A stretch of DNA of 20,851 nt from an uncultured Corynebacterium sp. (GCF_946222985.1 NZ_CAMIFY010000049.1:1-20851); one strand, 5' to 3'. Positions 6,895-14,156 are shown, numbered from the stretch's first letter. Notes: a model not told the origin generated them from the letters alone. Numbers and translations are program-made.

Positions 6895-8046
6895 ATGACA
6901 CGCAGAGGCCACGTGCCGAGCCCACCCGACCGCGATCCCGCCACGGGCATGAACCTCGACGATCCCGTCGATTGCCTGACCAACCTCCCCGGTTTGCTGG
7001 GGCACTACCCGGTCGAGAGCCTGATCCTCGTCGCGGGCGACGACCTGTTCGCCGAACCGGGCCCGATTCTGGTGCGTCGGCTCGACGGCGACGGTGACGG
7101 CGGGGAGGGGGAAGCGCCGTCGACGGATGCCGACGCCACGGTCGACGCGGTCCACGCGGCCGTCCGGGAATTGGTGGACGAGGGGCACGAGCGCGTCGAC
7201 GTCTACGTGGTGTCGGAGACCTGGTGCTCGCCGGCGGGCGACGACGGCGGGAACCGTCGGGGCATGGCCGCCGAGATCGCCGCGGCCATCACGGACGGGG
7301 GATTGCGCATCGGACGCCACGCCGGGGTGCGGGAGGTGCGGAAGCGCGCGGCCGTCGTCGATGCGGCCGGACGGCTCCTCGGCCATCTCGGGGACCCGAC
7401 CAACTGTTGGGCGTCGGACCGGTTGCACGCGTCGGGAGAGGTCATCGCCCCCGACCGGGCGGCGGTGCTCGATCGGTTCCGACCCGACGAGGGCGCCGAT
7501 GCCGGGGCGGTGGCCGAGGCGGTGCGGAAGGCCCACGAGGATGTGCGGACCCTGCGCCGTTCGGCCGGGATGCCGTCCGGTTCGGCGTTGCGGGAGGTGC
7601 GGTTGCACCACGTGGCCTGGCTGATGCTCGTCGAGGCGGTGGACGGGGGAGACGTGCCGTTCGACGAAGCGCTGTCGGATCCCGGTCACGTGCGGACGTT
7701 GGCGAGACCGTTGATCAGTCTGCTCCTGCGCGACATGACCATGAGCGCGGTTCTCGACGACACCGAGCCCACGGTCCGGGCGCTGTGGCTGGGGTGCGCG
7801 CGGATCTTCCGCGGCACGGTCCGTGCCAACGCATTGGCGTGTTACGCCATCGATCGGCAGGTGCACGGCTCGGCGAGCGTGGCCGGCGCCGCGGTCGATG
7901 CCGCGCTGGAGACCGACCCTTCGCATTCCCTGTCGCAGCTGCTCGCCGCCACGTTCGCGTCGGGTCGTGCCGGCACCGCCCTCCGGGCGATGCTCGAGGC
8001 CACCGGCGCCGTCATCGACGAAGTCCACGCCGAAGGGAGCCGGTGA
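6895..8046 (+). CDS. DUF4192-family protein
   Basis: A 383-residue predicted cytoplasmic protein. Its N-terminal part (DDPVDCLTNLPGLLGHYPVESLILV, residues 21-45) has the hallmark of DUF4192, a family found almost only in Actinobacteria and without a known function. No membrane segments, signal peptide or nucleotide-binding motif are visible. A short low-complexity stretch DGDGDGGEGE (63-72) looks like a loop. The start is uncertain: ATG 6895 gives an extra 18 residues, while ATG 6949 (MNLDDPVDCL) falls right at the domain boundary, and neither has a convincing ribosome binding site. The gene converges on galE with only 15 bp between stop codons and no terminator hairpin in the gap. Confidence 0.82.
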   Translation: MTRRGHVPSPPDRDPATGMNLDDPVDCLTNLPGLLGHYPVESLILVAGDDLFAEPGPILVRRLDGDGDGGEGEAPSTDADATVDAVHAAVRELVDEGHERVDVYVVSETWCSPAGDDGGNRRGMAAEIAAAITDGGLRIGRHAGVREVRKRAAVVDAAGRLLGHLGDPTNCWASDRLHASGEVIAPDRAAVLDRFRPDEGADAGAVAEAVRKAHEDVRTLRRSAGMPSGSALREVRLHHVAWLMLVEAVDGGDVPFDEALSDPGHVRTLARPLISLLLRDMTMSAVLDDTEPTVRALWLGCARIFRGTVRANALACYAIDRQVHGSASVAGAAVDAALETDPSHSLSQLLAATFASGRAGTALRAMLEATGAVIDEVHAEGSR

Positions 8047-8061
8047 GCCGGTGGGCCGCGG

Positions 8062-9045
8062 TCAGCGGTGGGCCGAATGCGCCCGGTCGCCGAGAGTCTT
8101 CGTGAACTCCCAGGCGTCGGAGACGATCGTCTCCAGCTCGGTGAGCTTCGGCTCCCAGCCCAGCTCCGAGATGGCGCGGGCCGACGAAGCGATGAGCGTG
8201 GCGGGATCGCCGCCGCGGCGCGGGGCGTCCTCGGCGGGGATCGGATGACCGGTGACCGAGCGGCAGGCCTCGATGACCTGGCGCACCGAGTAACCGTCGC
8301 CGGAACCGAGGTTGAAGATGCGGTGGGTGCCCGGTTCGTTGGATCCCAGGGCCAGCTTGTGGGCGTCGGCGAGGTCCTTGACGTGGATGTAGTCGCGGAC
8401 GGCCGTGCCGTCGGCCGTGGGCCAATCGGTGCCGAAGACCATGATCTTGTCGCGGTGGCCCAGCGCGACCTGCAGGACCAGGGGAATCAGGTGCGTTTCG
8501 ACGACCCGGTTCTCGCCGTACCCGTTCCAGGCGCCGGCGACGTTGAAGTACCGCAGGCTGGTGGCGCCGAGACCGTAGGCGCGGGCGTAGGAGGTGATCG
8601 CGTGGTCGATCGACAGCTTCGTCGCCCCGTACGCGTTCGTCGGCGCGGTGGGCATGTCCTCGGTGATCGGAACCGTCGCGGGTTCGCCGTAGGTCGCCGC
8701 CGTCGACGAGAACACGAGGTTGTTCGTGCCCGTGTCGCGCATGGCGTCGAGCAGCGTCAACGTCGTGCCGACGTTGCCGTGCCAGTACTCGGCCGGTTTC
8801 TCCACCGATTCGCCGACGAGGGAACGAGCGGCGAAATGGAGCACGCCGTCGAAGGGGTCCTCGGCCAGCACATCACCGATGACCTCGGCGACGTCGGCTT
8901 CGATGAAGCGCACGCCGTCGGGAATGCCGTCGCGATTGCCCGTGGACAGATCGTCGACGACGGTGACGTCGTGCCCGTCGGCCCTCAGCACCGCGGCGTT
9001 GACGCCGCCGACGTAGCCGGCGCCACCGGTCACGAGGAGCTTCAT
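8062..9045 (-). CDS. galE: UDP-glucose 4-epimerase GalE
   Basis: A 327-residue extended short-chain dehydrogenase that interconverts UDP-glucose and UDP-galactose with bound NAD. The Rossmann motif GGAGYVG is at residues 7-13. The catalytic triad is Ser114 (FSSTAATYG) with Tyr139 and Lys143 (YGATK). YFNVAGA (167-172 region) and NLGSGDGYSV (246-254 region) are typical GalE segments. Length is normal for the family. UDP-galactose feeds the arabinogalactan of the corynebacterial cell wall. The start ATG overlaps the dtxR stop codon as ATGA (9045-9042), so translation is probably coupled to dtxR. The dtxR-galE pairing is known from other corynebacteria. Confidence 0.96.
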   Translation of the reverse strand: MKLLVTGGAGYVGGVNAAVLRADGHDVTVVDDLSTGNRDGIPDGVRFIEADVAEVIGDVLAEDPFDGVLHFAARSLVGESVEKPAEYWHGNVGTTLTLLDAMRDTGTNNLVFSSTAATYGEPATVPITEDMPTAPTNAYGATKLSIDHAITSYARAYGLGATSLRYFNVAGAWNGYGENRVVETHLIPLVLQVALGHRDKIMVFGTDWPTADGTAVRDYIHVKDLADAHKLALGSNEPGTHRIFNLGSGDGYSVRQVIEACRSVTGHPIPAEDAPRRGGDPATLIASSARAISELGWEPKLTELETIVSDAWEFTKTLGDRAHSAHR

Positions 9046-9728
9046 GAGTTGCGCACCACCAGCACCGCGTGGGAGAGCGTGTCCGGGATGTCCAGCGAAT
9101 GATCGCCGCGCGACAGGGTCACCCGCCCCGGATTGAGTTCGACTTCGGCGTCGGAGCCCGGCACGATGCCGGCCGTGTGCAGTCGCTTCATGTAGGTGGG
9201 CTCCACCTGGAGGATCTCGTTGATCTGCAGCACGGTGACGTTGTACGGGCCCCCGGGCGGCATGTCCGCCAGTCGCACGGCGTCGGCCGGAAGATCGGCG
9301 GAATCCGTCGAATCCAGGTCCGACAGACCGGGGATCGGATTGCCGAACGGAGAGACGGTGTGCTCGTCGAGAACGCCGAGGAGCTTGCGCTCGACCTCGT
9401 CGCTCATCACGTGCTCCCACCGGCAGGCTTCGTCGTGGACCTTGTCCCACTCCAGCCCGATCACGTCGGTGAGCAGGCGCTCGGCGAGGCGATGCTTGCG
9501 CATGACCGACGTGGCGCGTGCACGCCCTTCGTCGGAAAGCTTCAGGCTGCGATCCGGCGCGACGCTGAGCAGGCCGTCGCGTTCCATGCGGGCGACGGTC
9601 TGGCTGACCGTGGGGCCGGACTGTTCCAGACGCTCGGCGATGCGGGCACGCAGAGGAATGATGCCCTCTTCCTCGAGCTCGAAGATGGTGCGCAAATACA
9701 TCTCCGTGGTATCTACCAGGTCCCTCAC
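9042..9728 (-). CDS. dtxR: Iron-dependent repressor DtxR
   Basis: A 228-residue metalloregulator that binds DNA when loaded with Fe(II) and represses siderophore, haem and iron-uptake genes. The winged helix-turn-helix contains ARIAERLEQSGPTVSQTVAR (28-47). The metal ligands of C. diphtheriae DtxR are all present at the same positions: Met10, His79, Glu83, His98, Cys102, Glu105 and His106. The SH3-like domain ligands are shifted by one (Glu171, Gln174), next to a variable proline-rich linker (135-160). The true start is GTG 9728, preceded by GGAGG 6 nt upstream; it gives exactly the family's N-terminus (M-x-DLVDTTEMYLRTI). A longer open frame to 9830 is non-coding leader. The gene is downstream of sigB and coupled to galE. 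Confidence 0.98.
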   Translation of the reverse strand: MRDLVDTTEMYLRTIFELEEEGIIPLRARIAERLEQSGPTVSQTVARMERDGLLSVAPDRSLKLSDEGRARATSVMRKHRLAERLLTDVIGLEWDKVHDEACRWEHVMSDEVERKLLGVLDEHTVSPFGNPIPGLSDLDSTDSADLPADAVRLADMPPGGPYNVTVLQINEILQVEPTYMKRLHTAGIVPGSDAEVELNPGRVTLSRGDHSLDIPDTLSHAVLVVRNS

Positions 9729-9785
9729 AACTGTCCTCCGGGTGCTCGAAACATCGGGCCGAACGAAAAAGCCCGTGCGTGAAAG

Positions 9786-9814
9786 GTCGCATCCCCGATA
9801 AGTCGGGGTGCGAC
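9786..9814 (-). terminator. Strong hairpin in the dtxR leader
   Basis: GTCGCA-CCCCGA and TCGGGG-TGCGAC arms pair across a 4-nt loop with a single bulged base. On the minus strand it lies 58 nt before the dtxR GTG. A delayed U-rich stretch (GGGCTTTTTCG, 9775-9765) follows 11 or more nt later. It could be a second sigB terminator or an attenuator in the dtxR transcript; the separation from the U-run weakens the simple terminator reading. Confidence 0.5.
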
Positions 9815-9826
9815 GCGGCTTCCTCA

Positions 9827-9851
9827 ACAATAACCGGAATGCACTCCGGTT
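9827..9851 (-). promoter_or_regulatory. Putative dtxR promoter -10 box and adjoining perfect dyad
   Basis: On the minus strand TATTGT (9832-9827) fits the TAnnnT -10 pattern. Directly upstream is a perfect inverted repeat, AACCGGA (9832-9838) and TCCGGTT (9845-9851) with a 6-bp spacer. The dyad would occupy the space between -35 and -10 boxes, a typical repressor position. It does not resemble the DtxR box (TTAGGTTAGSCTAACCTAA). No clear -35 box is seen. Function is inferred. Confidence 0.4.
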
Positions 9852-9866
9852 TGTTCCCGACGAGCG

Positions 9867-9907
9867 GACGCCGCCCGATCTCTCTTGAAGAGAAACCGGG
9901 CGGCGTC
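9867..9907 (-). terminator. Long hairpin after sigB
   Basis: GACGCCGCCCG (9867-9877) and CGGGCGGCGTC (9897-9907) are perfect complements, and TCTCT/AGAGA inside the loop extends the structure. It lies 31 nt after the sigB stop codon. A U-tract is missing on the minus strand, but the stem is very stable, so it most likely ends or stabilises the sigB transcript. Confidence 0.65.
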
Positions 9908-9937
9908 GGGGTCGCGCGCCGAAAAGCGGCGGAAAAA

Positions 9938-10927
9938 CTACTTGGCGTACGCGCGCAGGCGGTCGGCGCGATCGCCGTCGCGCAGCTTGGCCATGACTTC
10001 GCGCTCGATCTGGCGGACGCGCTCGCGGGAGAGCCCGAAATGGCGTCCGATCTGGTCGAGCGTGCGGGGAAGTCCGTCGTCGAGACCGTAGCGGAGCTTG
10101 ATGACCTCTTGCTCGCGGACCTCGAGCGTCGACAGCACGCGCCGGACGTCGTGGTGGCGCAGCGAGGCGACGACGGCCTCCTCGGCGTCGGTGGCCTCCG
10201 AATCCTCGATGAAATCGCCCAGGGGTGCTTCCTCGTCGGTGCCGACCGGCATGTCCAGGCTCACCGGGTCGCGCGACTGACGCAGCAGCATCTCGATCTT
10301 CGCCTCCGCGATGCCGGACTCCTCCGCCAGCTCCTCGTTCGTGGCCTCACGGCCGAGCTGCTGGTAGAGCTCCCGCTTGATGCGCGAGATCTTGTTGACC
10401 TGCTCGACCAGGTGAACGGGCAGTCGGATCGTGCGCGACTGGTCGGCCATGCCGCGGGTGATGGCCTGGCGGATCCACCACGTCGCGTACGTCGAGAACT
10501 TGAATCCCTTGGTGTAGTCGAACTTCTCCATCGCGCGAATCAGTCCGAGGTTGCCCTCCTGGATCAGGTCCAGCAGGGGCATGCCGCGACCGGTGTAGCG
10601 CTTGGCCAGGGAGACGACCAGGCGCAGGTTCGCCTCCAGCAGGTGCGAGCGGGCGGCCTTGCCGTCCTTGGCGATGATCTTCACGTCGCGCTTCATGGCC
10701 CGGGTCATCTTCGCTCCGGAGCTCAGCAGGTGCTCGGCGTAGACGCCGGCCTCGATGCGCTTGGAAAGTTCGACCTCTTCCTCCGCGCTGAGCAAGGCGG
10801 TCTTGCCGATTCCGTTCAAGTACACGCGAACCAGGTCCGCGGAAGGATTGTTGTTGTTCCCGCTGCGGCGCCCGCGATCTCGCTCGCGGGCGTTCTGCTC
10901 GTCAGTTCGGACATCGGCACTAGTCAT
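9938..10927 (-). CDS. sigB: Group 2 (principal-like) RNA polymerase sigma factor SigB
   Basis: A 329-residue sigma-70 family protein. Region 1.2 begins at DLVRVYLNGIGKTALLSAEEE (31-51). Region 2 includes EANLRLVVSLAKRYTGRGMP (98-117) and the core-binding/-10 recognition part DLIQEGNLGLIRAMEKFDYTKGFKFSTYATWWIRQAITR. Region 4.2 has the helix-turn-helix LDQIGRHFGLSRERVRQIE. The N-terminus is only about 30 residues, without the long acidic extension of SigA, so this is SigB, the non-essential general-stress and transition-phase factor of corynebacteria. ATG 10927 is preceded by AAGGAAAGG about 10 nt upstream. Position next to dtxR-galE is the known corynebacterial order. A SigH-type promoter lies 45 nt upstream. 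Confidence 0.96.
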   Translation of the reverse strand: MTSADVRTDEQNARERDRGRRSGNNNNPSADLVRVYLNGIGKTALLSAEEEVELSKRIEAGVYAEHLLSSGAKMTRAMKRDVKIIAKDGKAARSHLLEANLRLVVSLAKRYTGRGMPLLDLIQEGNLGLIRAMEKFDYTKGFKFSTYATWWIRQAITRGMADQSRTIRLPVHLVEQVNKISRIKRELYQQLGREATNEELAEESGIAEAKIEMLLRQSRDPVSLDMPVGTDEEAPLGDFIEDSEATDAEEAVVASLRHHDVRRVLSTLEVREQEVIKLRYGLDDGLPRTLDQIGRHFGLSRERVRQIEREVMAKLRDGDRADRLRAYAK

Positions 10928-10971
10928 GTGATCCGGCCTTTCCTTGCGAAGTCGACGATCTCACTGGGTCC

Positions 10972-10998
10972 AACGGGCACCTCGTCGAGAATGTTCCC
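10972..10998 (-). promoter_or_regulatory. SigH-type promoter of sigB (GGGAACA - 16 bp - CGTT)
   Basis: On the minus strand GGGAACA (10998-10992) is followed after 16 bp by CGTTGGA (starting 10975). This agrees well with the -35 GGAA(T/C) and -10 GTT elements of ECF factor SigH promoters. It would start transcription near 10965 and give a leader of about 38 nt. SigH control of sigB is established in C. glutamicum and mycobacteria, which supports the reading. Assignment by eye only. Confidence 0.65.
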
Positions 10999-11146
10999 GG
11001 CCGACGCGCGTCCCATGAACGGTGACGGTTCCTCGAATTCGGCGTCCGCGGGAGTTTCACCGCCGAAACCGCAGGTGGATCTCTCCGGGGCGTCAAATGT
11101 GCCCTACCGCTGAAAGTTTCACGGTGGTTGGCGCCACCCCAATTAA

Positions 11147-11155
11147 GGGGGGGGG
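11147..11155. repeat. Nine-G homopolymer tract
   Basis: Nine consecutive G on the plus strand, preceded by CCCC and AATTAA (11137-11146), so CCCC and part of the G run can pair. It is intergenic, about 220 bp upstream of the sigB start codon and 104 bp after the dtd stop. Confidence 0.9.
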
Positions 11156-11234
11156 ATGGTCGTCGGCGGGAATCGCTCTTCGACGCATGGGCGGACGGCC
11201 CGGCCGACGGCCGGCTCCATTCCGGTCGACTCCC

Positions 11235-11263
11235 GATCAACGCCGGATCAACGTCCGATCAAC
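11235..11263. repeat. Short 11-bp direct repeats at the dtd 3' end
   Basis: GATCAACGCCG (11235-11245), GATCAACGTCC (11246-11256) and a third GATCAAC (11257-11263) follow each other without a gap. The third copy overlaps the dtd TGA stop. This is probably a small slippage duplication. Confidence 0.8.
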
Positions 11264-11693
11264 ATTCCACGAGAACGGTGAAGGGCCCGGCGTTGACCGA
11301 CTCGACGTCCATCATCGCGCCGAAGCGCCCTTCGGCGACCTCGAGCCCCCGCTCGCGGAGATCCGCGACGATCTTGGCGATGACGGGCTCGGCGACGTCG
11401 CCTGGGGCCGCGTCGGTCCACGACGGACGGCGGCCCTTCTTGGTCGCGCCCATCAGCGTGAACTGGCTGACCACCAGAACCGGCGCGCCGGCGTCGGATG
11501 CCGACTGCTCGCCATCGAGGATCCGGAGCTCGGCGATCTTGCGGGCCATCGTGCGCCACGCGTCGGGATCGTCGTCGCGGCCGACGCCGACGAGTGCGAG
11601 GATGCCACCCGACTCGCCGCCGTCGATGGCTCCGACGACGTCACCGTCGACGCGCACGGAGGCCCGGGTGACGCGGGTCAACACGGCCTTCAT
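11259..11693 (-). CDS. dtd: D-aminoacyl-tRNA deacylase (DTD)
   Basis: A 144-residue enzyme that hydrolyses D-amino acids (and glycine on tRNA-Ala) from mischarged tRNA, a proofreading step in the cytoplasm. Both family signatures are present: SQFTL (76-80) followed by KKGRRPSW (85-92), and GRFGAMMDVESVNAGPFTV (122-140), which carries the cross-subunit Gly-Pro. The usual NDGPVT appears here as NAGPFT, a mild variation. Length is typical. The start ATG overlaps the upstream methyltransferase stop as ATGA (11693-11690), so the two are translated together. It is the last gene of the DUF3099 - methyltransferase - dtd set. Confidence 0.95.
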   Translation of the reverse strand: MKAVLTRVTRASVRVDGDVVGAIDGGESGGILALVGVGRDDDPDAWRTMARKIAELRILDGEQSASDAGAPVLVVSQFTLMGATKKGRRPSWTDAAPGDVAEPVIAKIVADLRERGLEVAEGRFGAMMDVESVNAGPFTVLVEC

Positions 11694-13285
11694 CGGGACT
11701 CCTCCGCGATCAGGTCGGCGGGCAGCACGAGGCCGTGACGCACCAGGTCGACGATGACCGGGACCAGGGCCGTCTTCACGTCCTCCGCGTCGTCCTCGGG
11801 GATCGCGCCCAGCATGGCCATCACGTCGACGACCGTCCCCAACGGCGCATCCGGGTGCAGGGCCGACAGCACCCGAACGACCGAATCATCGGTGTCGTGG
11901 CTCCACCGGGGCCCGTCGGTGCGTGTGATCCGCAGGGCCGCGGGGGAGAAACCCTGCTCGGGATCGGATTCCGATCCGGCCACCTCGATTCGTTCGACGG
12001 CGACGCCGGGGCGCACCCGGTAGGCGGCGGCGAGGACGCCCGCGGCGTCCTTGTCGCGCAACCATTCGGTGCGTAGCAGCCACTCGGAGGCCTCCTCGCG
12101 GAACGGACCACCGAGCGGTTGGGGCATGTCCTCGCACGTGAGCGACGTCGGCCCGTCGATGCGCTGGATGGTGACGTAACCGAAACCGACCCCGACGACC
12201 CCGTGGGCGGCGAAGTGATCGAGCCATCGCCTGGTCTTGAGCCGGCCTTCGGCGCTGCGCGGATCGATGGACTCGTCCCGCAACCACGTGCCGACGTAGG
12301 ACGCGGGGTCCACGACGTCGCGCTGGATGACCCAGGCCTCCACTCCGGCGTCGGGCAGCCACGAGGCGATGCGCGAGGCCCAGTCGGCGCCGTCGACGTG
12401 GGCCCAGGCCCCGAGGAGATGGGCCGTGCCGCCGTTCGTGAGATGGTCGGCGACTTTCCGGAGCATCAGGGCCGTCGCCCCGTCGAGATCGAGACCGGAA
12501 TCGCGGTAGACGTGGCCCACTTCGGGAACGCCGACGACGAACGGCGGATTGGCCACGATGCGATCGAACCGTCGTCCCGCCACCGGTTCGAACCAGGAGC
12601 CCTCGAGGACCTCGGCGTCGTCGCGCCCGGCGGCGGCCAGGGTCGCCCGCGCGTAGAGGCACGCCCTCGGGTGCACGTCGGTGGCCACGATCCGTTTGGC
12701 GCGATGCTGTCCCAACGCCTGCACCCCGCACCCGGCGCCGAGATCCAGCACGTCGCCCACGGCGTCGAACGGGCTGATGTCGAGCAGCGATCGCGAGGCG
12801 CGCCCCACGCCGAGCACGTGATCGGGCCCCGGGACGTGTTCGGACATGGAGGCGTCGCGGTCGGAGAAGACGAGGCGTTCGACGCCGTCGACGAGAACCG
12901 GCCGGACGTCGATCGCGGCGACGTGGAGGGACGCGGTCCCGTCGGCGTCGTCGGGGGAATCGCCCGGGTCCCCGACGTCGCGAAGCACTCCGCACGCGAG
13001 GCAGCGGTCGACCAGGTCCGCACCGAGCCATTCGGCGAGCTCGACGGGATCGCCGACGACGAACGCGGTGACGACCGCGGCCAGGGCCGGACGGTCGAGC
13101 GCCAGATGGGTCTTGCGGATCACCGCCTCCGGCTCACCGCGATCCAGGGCGTCCATGCCGTCGGGGCCGAGGAAGGACTCGAGCCCGGCGACGCCGTAAC
13201 CGATCTCGCTCAGGCGAGCGGCCAACTCGGGGGCGAGGGCCGGCAGACCGGCGAGTTCCTCATCGGTCGGGGGAGTTGCGTTCAC
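11690..13285 (-). CDS. Class I SAM-dependent methyltransferase (NPPF type) with extra N- and C-terminal domains
   Basis: A 531-residue protein. The central Rossmann fold carries motif I VLDLGAGCGVQALG (179-192), an acidic motif II in ATDVHP (201-206) and the substrate motif NPPF (246-249). NPPF is typical of methylases of rRNA bases or release-factor glutamine such as RsmC and PrmC. A helical N-terminal domain (1-165) and a C-terminal domain (about 340-531) of unknown role flank it; actinobacterial orthologues with this layout are annotated only as DUF7059/DUF7782-type methyltransferases, as I recall. The start GTG 13285 has AGGAGG 9 nt upstream and lies inside the end of the DUF3099 gene (26-bp overlap); the open frame reaches 13429 but lacks family-like sequence there. 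Coupling to dtd suggests a target in the translation apparatus, an inference. Confidence 0.85.
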   Translation of the reverse strand: MNATPPTDEELAGLPALAPELAARLSEIGYGVAGLESFLGPDGMDALDRGEPEAVIRKTHLALDRPALAAVVTAFVVGDPVELAEWLGADLVDRCLACGVLRDVGDPGDSPDDADGTASLHVAAIDVRPVLVDGVERLVFSDRDASMSEHVPGPDHVLGVGRASRSLLDISPFDAVGDVLDLGAGCGVQALGQHRAKRIVATDVHPRACLYARATLAAAGRDDAEVLEGSWFEPVAGRRFDRIVANPPFVVGVPEVGHVYRDSGLDLDGATALMLRKVADHLTNGGTAHLLGAWAHVDGADWASRIASWLPDAGVEAWVIQRDVVDPASYVGTWLRDESIDPRSAEGRLKTRRWLDHFAAHGVVGVGFGYVTIQRIDGPTSLTCEDMPQPLGGPFREEASEWLLRTEWLRDKDAAGVLAAAYRVRPGVAVERIEVAGSESDPEQGFSPAALRITRTDGPRWSHDTDDSVVRVLSALHPDAPLGTVVDVMAMLGAIPEDDAEDVKTALVPVIVDLVRHGLVLPADLIAEESR

Positions 13286-13823
13286 GGGCCGGGGCCTCCT
13301 GGTCGTCGTCGGCGTCTTCGTCGTCGGTGCCGTCCATGTCGATGACCGTGGACGGATCGAAACCAGCGTAGGGGCCGACCGCACCGATGCCGCCGAACGT
13401 CGCCGGAAGGTTCCGGTCGTCCTCGTCACCGGCGGTGGGCAGGGCGGGCGCCGACTCGCCGTCGAGTGCGGCGGCCCTGGCCCGTTGTTCTTCCTCCCAC
13501 CGGCGGTTGGCCTCGCGCACCACCCCGGGCTTGTACACGCGCGGGGTGCGCTTGTCGGCCGGTTCGCCGTGGCCGTTGGCGATGACGACCGCGATCCACG
13601 GCATGGGCACGGACAAGATGGTCATGATCGTCGCTAACCAGGTCATGTCCCACCACAGGAATGCGGCGGCGGCGATGAGCAACATGGGGATGCGCGACCA
13701 CTGGAGGACGGCGTAGGTGTGCCGACGGTGGTTGTAATTGCGGACGAGAGATCGCCGCGCGTCCGTGATCAGCACCGGATCGGAGCCGCGCCTGCTCCTC
13801 CGGTCGTCCCGCCGCCTTGGCAT
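13260..13823 (-). CDS. DUF3099 small membrane protein
   Basis: A 187-residue protein. A basic N-terminus (PRRRDDRRSRRG) leads into DPVLITDARRSLVRNYNHRRHTY (15-37), the recognisable DUF3099 signature of Actinobacteria. Two membrane helices follow at about 46-58 and 61-82, with a tight turn containing WWDM, and then a 100-residue soluble, acidic tail (EEEQRA..., DGTDDEDADDD). By the positive-inside rule both ends are cytoplasmic. Function is unknown. ATG 13823 sits 6 nt after TACCGT in GAGTACCGTGG, a near-perfect corynebacterial -10 box, so the transcript is probably leaderless. The 3' end overlaps the methyltransferase start by 26 bp. Divergent from DUF3039. Confidence 0.85.
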   Translation of the reverse strand: MPRRRDDRRSRRGSDPVLITDARRSLVRNYNHRRHTYAVLQWSRIPMLLIAAAAFLWWDMTWLATIMTILSVPMPWIAVVIANGHGEPADKRTPRVYKPGVVREANRRWEEEQRARAAALDGESAPALPTAGDEDDRNLPATFGGIGAVGPYAGFDPSTVIDMDGTDDEDADDDQEAPARERNSPDR

Positions 13824-13835
13824 GGCCCCACGGTA
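13823..13835 (-). promoter_or_regulatory. Leaderless promoter of the DUF3099 - methyltransferase - dtd set
   Basis: On the minus strand AGTACCGTGG holds a -10 box TACCGT (13835-13830), 6 nt before the ATG at 13823. There is no ribosome binding site. This fits transcription starting at the A of the start codon. No -35 box is evident. Confidence 0.55.
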
Positions 13836-13893
13836 CTCCGCCGCCGAGGGCCCGCATTCCGGGGCCGCGCTCCACTCGATCCGCACGATGGTG

Positions 13894-13899
13894 CACAAT
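13894..13899 (+). promoter_or_regulatory. Possible -10 box of the DUF3039-helicase pair
   Basis: CACAAT lies 8 nt before the GTG start of DUF3039, giving at most a one or two nt leader. It differs from TACAAT at one position. A small GCAC-gatg-GTGC dyad (13883-13894) overlaps its left edge. Weak evidence. Confidence 0.35.
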
Positions 13900-13907
13900 C
13901 GGGAATC

Positions 13908-14156
13908 GTGAGCACGCCCCTGAAGACCACGAAGACCATCGAACGGACCGACACCCGCGTCGACGAGACGACGCGCGACGACACCCCGAAGTTCTTCCAT
14001 TACGTCAAGAAGGACCGGATCGTCGATTCCGCCGTCTCGGGCGGTTACGTCGTCGCCCTGTGCGGCGAAACCTTCCCGGTGACCAAATCCGCCAAGCCCG
14101 GCTCGCCGGTGTGCCCGGATTGCGAGCGGATCTACAAGACCCTGCGCCGCAAGTGA
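13908..14156 (+). CDS. DUF3039 small zinc-ribbon-like protein
   Basis: An 82-residue cytoplasmic protein of the DUF3039 family, found across Actinobacteria. Candidate metal ligands are His31 (FFHYVKKDRI), Cys52 (ALCGETF) and Cys69/Cys72 (VCPDC), an arrangement that suggests one structural zinc. The first 27 residues are polar and probably disordered. The start is the GTG at 13908 (MSTPLKTTKT...); the open frame to 13719 is antisense to DUF3099 and non-conserved. Its stop overlaps the helicase start as GTGA (14153-14156), so the two proteins are made together, and a physical partnership is plausible. Molecular role unknown. Confidence 0.88.
   Translation: MSTPLKTTKTIERTDTRVDETTRDDTPKFFHYVKKDRIVDSAVSGGYVVALCGETFPVTKSAKPGSPVCPDCERIYKTLRRK

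Larger units (their letters stand above)
10928..11258. other. 331-bp gene-free stretch between dtd and sigB
   Basis: No coding frame here looks real. On the minus strand it holds the sigB leader, a SigH-like promoter (10972-10998), a run of nine G on the plus strand (11147-11155) preceded by CCCC-AATTAA, and GC-rich inverted repeats near 11195-11215 (GCCGGCC/GGCCGGG type) that may end the dtd transcript. The rest shows nothing I recognise. Confidence 0.6.

Noticed and set aside
8047..8061. Terminator between convergent DUF4192 and galE
   Set aside because: The 15-bp gap and its flanks show only GCCGGTG-like direct repeats, no stem with a U-tract.
9827..9851. DtxR autoregulatory box
   Set aside because: The dyad there (AACCGGA/TCCGGTT) lacks the TTAGGTTAG-type sequence required for DtxR binding, so I do not call it a DtxR site.
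12119..13345. Plus-strand open frame of 408 codons opposite the methyltransferase
   Set aside because: Antisense to motif I and NPPF of a recognisable enzyme and without family features.
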